8,943 bases of DNA from CBFHMJ01 sp965656875 (GTDB taxonomy: Bacteria; Pseudomonadota; Gammaproteobacteria; Enterobacterales; Alteromonadaceae): contig CBFHMJ010000008.1 of the NCBI GenBank assembly GCA_965656875.1, positions 1-8,943 on the forward strand. The letters are read 5' to 3'. A program made the position numbers and the translations under genes. Of this stretch, positions 1 through 4,758 are shown one piece after another (positions within the stretch are counted from its first letter, which is position 1; the number at the start of each line of letters is the position of its first letter). A model generated the notes under the pieces. The model was not told the origin of the DNA, did not search any database, and saw only the letters and a program-made list of their open reading frames with translations.

Positions 1-701
1 GGATCTGCACTTAATTTATAAGAGGGAAACAAATATTGCCATGCCAGAGATTTATTTGCGGATGGATATTTACGAGCAAGGGCATTAGGCATCCAAACTC
101 CCGCGAATTGCTCGTTCTTTATATCAAGCAGCAGATAATCATTGGCCTGCATAATCTGACTTCTTAATAAAGGAATTAACTCAGTGGCTAAAGTCACTAT
201 GCGATGTTTATTACCTTTACCATTCCATATCCGAATGCTTTTATAATCAAAATCAATATCTTGAACACGTAATTGGACAGCCTCCATCACGCGTAAACCG
301 CTACCATACATTAACCCAGCGATTAAGTAATAGCGTTTATCTAAAAATGACATCAACAATTTTACTTCATCAGGTGTCATAACAATCGGAAGTTTTTGCT
401 GTTTTTTACTACGCACAAAGACAAGGTCGGGCGATAACTCTTGTTTTATGATGTGTTTATATAAAAATGCCAGCGCATTTAAAGCCGTCGCCTGGGTTTT
501 AGGTGATACATTTTTCTTCAAAACCAAATAGTCTAAATATTTTTCGACCTCATTATCCCCCATAGATGAGGGGTGCCGCTTGTCGTGATAATTAATAAAG
601 CCAGCAATCCATTTCAGGTAAGTGTCAACCGACCGTAAAGAATATTGTTTGGCTAACATGTAATCTATGATTGAGTTTAAAAATAGCGAGCATGTTCCCA
701 T
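1..701 (-). CDS. intI: Integron integrase IntI, N-terminal 233 aa (3' end cut by window edge)
   Basis: This is a site-specific tyrosine recombinase that excises and inserts gene cassettes by attI x attC and attC x attC recombination. The reading frame is open from ATG at 701 (TTGGAATAG upstream supplies a GGA ribosome-binding core) to the window edge. The SAM-like N-terminal half (about residues 1-85) includes HPSSMGDNEVEKYLDYL and SPKTQATALNALAFLYKHI, both typical of IntI. The box I catalytic Arg is R137 in MYGSGLRVMEAVQLRVQDID. The beta-hairpin Lys lies in IWNGKGNKHR (about 160-167). The IntI-specific insertion, which separates integron integrases from XerC/XerD, is visible at about 207-227 (ALARKYPSANK, then WQYLFPS). 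The closest remembered relatives are Vibrio and Shewanella chromosomal IntI proteins. The C-terminal H/R/H/Y catalytic residues lie outside the window, so activity cannot be judged. The gene diverges from the cassette array, as expected. Confidence 0.95.
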   Translation of the reverse strand, partial: MGTCSLFLNSIIDYMLAKQYSLRSVDTYLKWIAGFINYHDKRHPSSMGDNEVEKYLDYLVLKKNVSPKTQATALNALAFLYKHIIKQELSPDLVFVRSKKQQKLPIVMTPDEVKLLMSFLDKRYYLIAGLMYGSGLRVMEAVQLRVQDIDFDYKSIRIWNGKGNKHRIVTLATELIPLLRSQIMQANDYLLLDIKNEQFAGVWMPNALARKYPSANKSLAWQYLFPSYKLSAD

Positions 702-718
702 ATCTATTCCAATAAAAA

Positions 719-747
719 TTAATACTGTACGTGTATACACGTTTGAA
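719..747 (-). promoter_or_regulatory. Probable intI promoter
   Basis: On the minus strand, TTCAAA (-35, at 742-747) and TATTAA (-10, at 719-724) are separated by exactly 17 bp, 18 bases upstream of the intI start codon. Each hexamer matches the sigma70 consensus at 4 of 6 positions. The spacer is occupied by the LexA-like box, which is the arrangement expected for an SOS-repressed integrase gene. Confidence 0.5.
725..740. promoter_or_regulatory. LexA-like SOS box in the intI promoter
   Basis: The sequence CTGTACGTGTATACAC matches the gammaproteobacterial LexA consensus CTGT-N8-ACAG at 7 of 8 defined positions. It lies between the putative -35 and -10 of intI. LexA control of intI is established for several integrons, including that of Vibrio cholerae. 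A perfect 14-bp palindrome (ACGTGTATACACGT, 729-742) overlaps it with a slightly shifted centre, so a different dimeric regulator is the alternative. Confidence 0.6.
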
Positions 748-766
748 TACTTTGCCCCCATAGTCA

Positions 767-793
767 AGAAAACGAGCAAATGAGTCGTTTTCT
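767..793. repeat. Inverted repeat (9-bp arms, 9-nt loop) followed by T5 on the plus strand
   Basis: The arms AGAAAACGA (767-775) and TCGTTTTCT (785-793) are perfectly complementary, and ACTTTTT follows on the plus strand. The stem is AT-rich. It could be a weak intrinsic terminator shielding the cassette array from outside transcription, or a protein-binding site between the intI promoter and the cassette promoter. No gene ends here on the plus strand. Confidence 0.5.
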
Positions 794-798
794 ACTTT

Positions 799-828
799 TT
801 GTCAAAAGATGATTTTTCTAAATGTTAT
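799..828 (+). promoter_or_regulatory. Candidate cassette promoter Pc
   Basis: TTGTCA (799-804; 5 of 6 to the -35 consensus) is followed after 18 bp by TGTTAT (823-828; 4 of 6 to the -10 consensus), reading toward cassette 1. A second candidate is TTAAGA (843-848) with TACAAT (865-870; 5 of 6) at 16-bp spacing, and an isolated TATGAT lies at 851-856. One of these probably drives the cassettes; sequence alone does not decide which. Confidence 0.35.
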
Positions 829-838
829 TATTTAGAAA
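815..838. repeat. Perfect 9-bp inverted repeat overlapping the candidate Pc -10
   Basis: TTTCTAAAT (815-823) and ATTTAGAAA (830-838) flank the 6-nt loop GTTATT. The repeat covers the -10 of the first candidate cassette promoter, so it could be an operator or an RNA hairpin at the start of a transcript from that promoter. No bound regulator is recognised. Confidence 0.45.
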
Positions 839-859
839 TGGCTTAAGATGTATGATAAA

Positions 860-933
860 ACAGGTACAATCAGATAAATGACCCAACCATTGGTAGAGAA
901 ACGACCCATTGGGTCGATATTAAATTGTTAAGT
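860..933. other. attI: attI recombination site (approximate left limit)
   Basis: The core site GTTAAGT (927-933) fits GTTRRRY and marks the attI/cassette 1 crossover between G927 and T928. This placement is confirmed by cassette 1's own attC, whose 5' core ACTTAAC is the exact reverse complement of GTTAAGT. Just upstream, GACCCA occurs twice (880-885 and 903-908). The second copy is part of a 15-bp interrupted palindrome, CGACCCA-T-TGGGTCG (902-916). In class 1 attI, accessory direct repeats bind IntI next to the simple site, so these repeats may play that role here. The left limit is a guess. Confidence 0.75.
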
Positions 934-1623
934 TTTCAAGGAGAGTGAATAATAATGAGTTTCGACGATTTACTAAATGACACAGTGAATATTCTGAAGC
1001 AAAGTGGCGAACAGATAGACAATGTTAGAGCCAGTGTTCAGAAGAAAAAAATATTTATCCAGCGGTCAGATATATTGATCGAAAGCGGAGATTTGATACA
1101 ACAGAGCATGAGTAACGGAGCGCAGGAAACCTATAAAGTTGTCGATCCAGGTTTCCACGAAGAATTCCACGGAATCCCTGCAGGGTATCAAATGGATGTT
1201 ATTAAGCTTGGAATTCCTGAAGCAAAAAGTGCTGTCCAGAACGTTACGTACAACATCTCTGGGTCAAACAATCGCGTAAACCAAAATTCAACTGACAATT
1301 CGATTAATATTTCAATAGATTCACCTGAAATAGCGGAACATATTGGTGCTTTGAGGTCCGAAATAGATAGATTGAACCTACCAGAAAGTGCTTCGAAAGA
1401 ATCACATGAGATTATCGATGCAGTTGAAGCTCAGTTTCACACTGATAAGCCTAGTAAAACAGTGGTGAAGACGCTCCTTAGTACTTTACCTAGCGCCGGT
1501 AGCATTGCGTCAATAGGCTCATTTTTAGTGTCAGTTCTATGATTCAAAACTTAACAAGCGGCTGCATTTCGTTCCGGCCTGCGGCCTCCACCGGACTCGC
1601 TGCGCTCGCCGATGAGCCGGGCG
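928..1623 (+). mobile_element. Integron gene cassette 1
   Basis: This 696-bp cassette begins with TTAAGT at the attI crossover and ends at the G of the attC 3' core. In the excised circle the G would rejoin TTAAGT to give GTTAAGT, the exact complement of the attC 5' core ACTTAAC. That internal agreement fixes both boundaries. It contains a single plus-strand gene with its own strong Shine-Dalgarno sequence and very little non-coding DNA, as is normal for a cassette. Confidence 0.9.
955..1542 (+). CDS. Hypothetical cassette protein with GSNNRVN motif and hydrophobic C-terminus
   Basis: This 195-aa protein is of unknown function. AAGGAGAG (938-945) sits 9 bases before ATG and is a strong ribosome-binding site that selects this start. 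Residues about 1-30 are probably helical. Residues about 31-88 look beta-rich (FIQRSDILIESGDLIQQ, then VVDPGFHEEFHGIPAGYQM) and could form a small SH3-like barrel. A linker at about 95-120 carries VTYNISGSNNRVNQNSTDNS, an Asn/Ser-rich motif I associate with uncharacterised proteins of mobile elements and with the tails of some AbiTii-like proteins. Residues about 125-170 are helical and charged. The C-terminus ends in a glycine-containing hydrophobic stretch (LLSTLPSAGSIASIGSFLVS) that could insert in a membrane or mediate oligomerisation. No signal peptide or catalytic motif is seen. Being first in the array, it should be the best-expressed cassette gene. Confidence 0.85.
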   Translation: MSFDDLLNDTVNILKQSGEQIDNVRASVQKKKIFIQRSDILIESGDLIQQSMSNGAQETYKVVDPGFHEEFHGIPAGYQMDVIKLGIPEAKSAVQNVTYNISGSNNRVNQNSTDNSINISIDSPEIAEHIGALRSEIDRLNLPESASKESHEIIDAVEAQFHTDKPSKTVVKTLLSTLPSAGSIASIGSFLVSVL

Positions 1624-1629
1624 TTATGT
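1549..1629 (+). repeat. attC: attC site of cassette 1 (81 bp)
   Basis: The 5' core ACTTAAC (1549-1555) pairs with the 3' core GTTATGT (1623-1629) at 6 of 7 positions. Inside, GCGGCTGCAT and ATGAGCCGGGC pair imperfectly. The extra G in GGCTGCAT relative to the complement GGCTCAT looks like the extrahelical base that orients bottom-strand attC folding. The centre contains further small palindromes (GGCCTGCGGCC and CTCGCTGCGCTCGC), typical of attC variable regions. Local GC is far higher than in the flanking gene. Confidence 0.88.
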
Positions 1630-1636
1630 GTCATAC

Positions 1637-1641
1637 AAGGA
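1637..1641 (+). promoter_or_regulatory. Ribosome-binding site for the TTG start of cassette 2
   Basis: AAGGA lies 7 bases before TTG at 1649. An in-frame TAA at 1643-1645 excludes any upstream start such as GTG 1628, so this Shine-Dalgarno sequence and the TTG define the gene's beginning. Confidence 0.65.
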
Positions 1642-1648
1642 TTAAGCT

Positions 1649-2125
1649 TTGAAGTTTGAACGAATATATAAAAATATTACGGGTCTCAGCTGCCCAATAT
1701 TCGGTATTCAATGGAATGCGCCGACAATAGAAGCTGATGAGGCAAAAAATATTGTCCTGTTTCTGGAAAATAAACGCGTTCTTTTCAATCCGGCCAACAT
1801 GGAAGATGCAGGTCATTGCGCGCAAAGCGTCATTGATATTAGATCTGAATTAACAAATTCCCTTCAGGCCTTACCAAGTGATTCCAACTTGGCAAAGTCT
1901 TTGAGGCGAATGAGAAAAGCTTGCCAAGATTTTAGTAACAAGCTTGGGCACCCAAAGTTTTCAAAATTCGATACCCCAGTACAAACATCGATGCTTGAGC
2001 GGGAGCTTTTCAAGTTACGAGAAAAGTGTGGTGTATCTGTAGCAGAGATTGCTGTCGCTTATGGTCTTGATGTTGATGACGGTCTAGCTAGCATCATTCC
2101 TTTCAATAATGCAGAAAACACATAA
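1649..2125 (+). CDS. DUF6650-like hypothetical cassette protein
   Basis: This 158-aa protein starts at TTG. It resembles, from memory, the DUF6650 family. The recognisable block is ITGLSCPIFGIQWNAPTIEAD (about residues 10-30), followed by IVLFLENKRVLFNP, HCAQSVIDIRSELTNSLQ and LRRMRKACQDF. The family has no established function. The fold appears mixed alpha/beta with a helical second half. The C-terminal part (about 115-145) contains an alternating Leu/Glu helix and the segment VSVAEIAVAYGLDVDDGLASI, which looks like a small helical, perhaps helix-turn-helix-like, segment; that is a weak resemblance only. No transmembrane segment or catalytic motif is evident. The TAA stop (2123-2125) falls inside the attC 5' core. 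Expression depends on readthrough from cassette 1 or on an unseen promoter. The family assignment is moderately certain; the gene call is firm. Confidence 0.8.
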   Translation: MKFERIYKNITGLSCPIFGIQWNAPTIEADEAKNIVLFLENKRVLFNPANMEDAGHCAQSVIDIRSELTNSLQALPSDSNLAKSLRRMRKACQDFSNKLGHPKFSKFDTPVQTSMLERELFKLREKCGVSVAEIAVAYGLDVDDGLASIIPFNNAENT

Positions 2126-2178
2126 CAAGGCGCTCAAGCAAGGACGCGCTTTGCGCGCCACTTAGCTGAGCGTTACCG
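2120..2178 (+). repeat. attC: attC site of cassette 2 (59 bp)
   Basis: The 5' core ACATAAC (2120-2126) and the 3' core around GTTACCG (2172-2178) bracket arms GGCGCTCAAGC and GCTGAGCG, which pair with an unpaired extra A on the left arm. The apex is CGCGC-TTT-GCGCG (about 2144-2156). The left half resembles short attC sites of mobile and Vibrio-type cassettes. The last four bases (ACCG) break the GTTRRRY rule. Since they belong to the following DNA, this suggests that what follows is not another cassette. Confidence 0.85.
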
Positions 2179-2296
2179 AACGTCTGCTTTTGTAAATCTC
2201 GCATATTTTATATGAATGCCTGAACGACTCTTAATGGCACATTTACTGATGCCGATAGCGTAGAAGATTGAAACGAACAGAGGTAGCACGGTTAAG

Positions 2297-2334
2297 AATA
2301 GAAAGGCACGTCCGAAAGGAGGTGCCTTTCTATT
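2297..2334. terminator. Strong hairpin with GAAA tetraloop, probable operon terminator
   Basis: AATAGAAAGGCAC (2297-2309) and GTGCCTTTCTATT (2322-2334) form 13 perfect base pairs. Beyond one G/G mismatch, TCC-GAAA-GGA caps the stem with a GNRA tetraloop. It lies 26 bases past the stop of the phospholipase gene on the minus strand and also faces readthrough from the cassette array, so it may act in both directions. The flanking T-tracts are short (within the stem ends), which lowers certainty about termination efficiency. The rest of 2179-2296 shows nothing recognisable. Confidence 0.7.
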
Positions 2335-2360
2335 ACAGGCTCGTGAGACCTGATAGTTGT

Positions 2361-4601
2361 TTAACTCAGTAAGTCTTCTACGTTGTCTTTGGTTGTTTCA
2401 AGATTCCACTGAGCGATGTCTGTCATAAGATTTGATTCAAAGGCCTGGGTGCCAAGAATCGTGACTTTAAAGGTTTCATAGAAAGGGAATTTACCAATGT
2501 GCTTAGTGCCTTCTTTATCCAGTGCTTTGATCACTTGCTTACCGACAGCTTCTTCCCAGCTTTCTGGTCGGCAATTGTAATACCATAAAATATCCACTTG
2601 AGGGCTTTCTGGCACATCCCAACGCTTATTCGTTTTTACTCGTAATTTAGTACGCGCAACCTGCGGTTCTTTTCTGGCTTTACAATCGAGTAATTGCTTT
2701 TCCAGATTCGCAAACTTCGCACCGTCAAAGACTTCCATTCCATCAAAACGAACACCACTGACATCCATCGGTTGATCTGCTTTACCAAAGAACGCTGCCA
2801 TGCCCTGGTCAATCGTAGATGTCACACCACTGTCCAGCGGTTTATCTAACAATTCCAGTTCAGTCCCTGTATTGACAAACACAATGATCTTTTTAACGCC
2901 ACGACGGAGCAGCGCCATTAAGCCGAAGTTATCGGATAGCCCGGCATCGCCAAAATTAACCTGGGTATTTTTGACTTTAGATTCAGCACGTATCGGTGAA
3001 AAATAATTAGCGTTCGGCGTCATCTTGCGAACCAGACCGTCTATCCCGAGATACTTAATGGCGCTGGTGATAAGTTGCGTGAGCGGATCGTTGTCTTCAG
3101 CAAATACTTTTAAAACCGCCGCCTGGCTGGGGTCTGATGCGTCCAGTAATCCGGTATCTTTAATCAGGTCGTACAAGGATTCATAACCGTTTAGATTCAG
3201 TGAGTTACCATCTGCATCCAGTAGGCTATTTAACACTTTCTCCACCGGGATGAGCGAAGGCTGAGACAATACACTGGTTGCTCCGGCGAAGGCAGAACTG
3301 CTGGTGCCAGTGGCGGTTGCCAGGCTGGCATGTGAATCAAACTGCTGGCGCATAACCCAGGCTTTGTTCTTACTGACTTCTGAAATCAGTGTAGTGTCGT
3401 AACTGAACATCGGAGAGTGGCCTCCGATTTTCATCGACTTAAATGTGCCGGTACTCCAGTCACCCTGGAAACCAGCACCTTGATATAACGGCGTGTATTC
3501 ATAGGGAATATAATGGTCGGCCCGTCCAGTTTGTGGTCGTAACATCAGGCTATTGGCAATGTAATAGGGTGGATAATCTTCGTGCGGTGAGTAATTAGCC
3601 TGAAGCATATTCAGGATCTGGCTTTGCAGTTGCCCGCTATTTTGCTTGATCGCTTCATGAGAGGCGTTGTCCAGTGTGAACGAACTTTCAATCACCCGGT
3701 CGGTCAGACTTAACGGTAAATTTGGCACCAGAAACGCCAGATTGACCGCTTCAATCCACAGGCGATCCGGTGGAACTCGCATAAATTCATCGACTGCGAC
3801 ACTGAATCTTTCCAGGAAGGTCGCATCAACGTCGCTGGCTGCTTCCGGATGTTCTGCAAATTGCTGACGGATAGTCAGTACCAGGTTGAACAAGAGCGAC
3901 GCGAAAAACACACCACTGGATGCACCACGGTTAATCGTGGGAATGGTTTTCTGTTTCAACCGTTTTTTAGCATTCTCGGGTTCAACCCATTGACCGAGTA
4001 AGCCTTCAATATTGGCTTTGCTGGCAAAGGTATAAATTGATGATGCCCAGGAACCACCTGAGACCGACGAGTAATACCCAATCTTTTTATCGTGACCATA
4101 CTTCTGCAAAAACCGCATTTGTCCGGCGGCTAACAAATGGGCGCGGGTGCCGCCGCCACTAAAGCAAACACCGGTATCTTTCCTGTGTTCATACGCCGGA
4201 TGGACGCGCTCGGGGAAAAGTGTTTCCCGATCATGAGTTGGATTAAGCACATCAATCTGACCAAACAGAATGTCTCGGTCAAAACATCGTTCAACACCAT
4301 CGTTGTCAACAAATGTAAGGCGAACTGACCAGAAGCGGTTTAAGTCGCTTTCCTTTAACGGCACGCCCGTTTTCCCGGACACGTTGTTACTGGCAATTCG
4401 GTGTCGGTGTGCGTGTCTTAAGTCATGTTTATCAAACGTTTTCGTGTCTGAACTGACAATGGTGATTGTGGCATCCGGGTGCGGGTAATCAGCGGTGAAA
4501 TAGACATTCAGATAAAATGGTTCAAACAGAAGCGGTCGGGAAACGGTTACTTCAAATGATTTAATCCAGTCGCAGTGAAGTGGATCATTAGCATCAAACA
4601 T
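2361..4601 (-). CDS. Patatin/cPLA2-like phospholipase, candidate effector
   Basis: This 746-aa protein is probably a Ser/Asp-dyad lipid acyl hydrolase acting on membrane phospholipids. Residues about 1-115 form a beta-rich domain of unknown type, perhaps C2- or Ig-like. The hydrolase domain opens with GVCFSGGGTRAHLLAAG (144-160), where GGGTR supplies the oxyanion hole. The nucleophile elbow is SVSGGSW with S181 as the likely nucleophile. The usual G of G-x-S-x-G is Ser here, and the SGGS pattern recalls cPLA2/phospholipase B more than plant patatin. The catalytic Asp is D552 in NFGDAGLSDNFGLMALL. A hydrophobic segment at about 228-243 could touch the membrane, but there is no signal peptide. 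The ATG at 4601 has only a weak GAG upstream. The gene follows the NTPase gene by 157 bp on the same strand. At 746 aa it is far longer than a minimal patatin of about 300 aa. Family assignment is firm; a defence role is inferred. Confidence 0.88.
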   Translation of the reverse strand: MFDANDPLHCDWIKSFEVTVSRPLLFEPFYLNVYFTADYPHPDATITIVSSDTKTFDKHDLRHAHRHRIASNNVSGKTGVPLKESDLNRFWSVRLTFVDNDGVERCFDRDILFGQIDVLNPTHDRETLFPERVHPAYEHRKDTGVCFSGGGTRAHLLAAGQMRFLQKYGHDKKIGYYSSVSGGSWASSIYTFASKANIEGLLGQWVEPENAKKRLKQKTIPTINRGASSGVFFASLLFNLVLTIRQQFAEHPEAASDVDATFLERFSVAVDEFMRVPPDRLWIEAVNLAFLVPNLPLSLTDRVIESSFTLDNASHEAIKQNSGQLQSQILNMLQANYSPHEDYPPYYIANSLMLRPQTGRADHYIPYEYTPLYQGAGFQGDWSTGTFKSMKIGGHSPMFSYDTTLISEVSKNKAWVMRQQFDSHASLATATGTSSSAFAGATSVLSQPSLIPVEKVLNSLLDADGNSLNLNGYESLYDLIKDTGLLDASDPSQAAVLKVFAEDNDPLTQLITSAIKYLGIDGLVRKMTPNANYFSPIRAESKVKNTQVNFGDAGLSDNFGLMALLRRGVKKIIVFVNTGTELELLDKPLDSGVTSTIDQGMAAFFGKADQPMDVSGVRFDGMEVFDGAKFANLEKQLLDCKARKEPQVARTKLRVKTNKRWDVPESPQVDILWYYNCRPESWEEAVGKQVIKALDKEGTKHIGKFPFYETFKVTILGTQAFESNLMTDIAQWNLETTKDNVEDLLS

Positions 4602-4707
4602 AGTCTTACTCGTGTGATTTTTACGGGAAAACTTAGTTTGCGGTAATGACTATAAGGGAACGCGGCGCGGCGTATGGATATCACGGGGGAATGTATGTGA
4701 TGGTCAA

Positions 4708-4740
4708 TCGCCGGTATCCTGAAAAGTAAGATACCGGCGA
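4708..4740. terminator. Intergenic 11-bp hairpin between the NTPase and phospholipase genes
   Basis: TCGCCGGTATC (4708-4718) and GATACCGGCGA (4730-4740) are perfectly complementary around an 11-nt loop. The hairpin starts 18 bases after the NTPase stop and is GC-rich, but no T-run follows on the minus strand. It could be a partial terminator, an attenuator or an mRNA-processing/stability element that lowers phospholipase output relative to the NTPase. A TATAGT -10-like hexamer (4649-4654, minus strand) lies between it and the phospholipase start, without a clear -35. Confidence 0.5.
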
Positions 4741-4758
4741 ATTTTACCAGTCAGGGCA

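Larger units (their letters stand above)
1624..2172 (+). mobile_element. Integron gene cassette 2
   Basis: This 549-bp cassette starts with TTATGT after the attC 1 crossover and ends at G2172. Its own 5' core ACATAAC (2120-2126) is the exact reverse complement of GTTATGT, again confirming the boundaries. It holds one plus-strand gene and almost nothing else. The start codon lies only 25 bases inside the cassette, and the stop codon is embedded in the attC core. Confidence 0.9.

Noticed and set aside
1631..1825. Minus-strand ORF of 64 aa inside cassette 2
   Set aside because: It is antisense to the DUF6650-like gene with no supporting start signal or family resemblance, so it is a shadow frame.
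2260..2285. GATTGAAACG, resembling a CRISPR repeat 3' end
   Set aside because: It occurs once, with no second copy at spacer distance and no cas genes.
4130..4488. Three short overlapping ORFs on both strands inside the phospholipase gene
   Set aside because: They overlap the conserved GGGTR region and the N-terminal domain in other frames, with no independent coding evidence.
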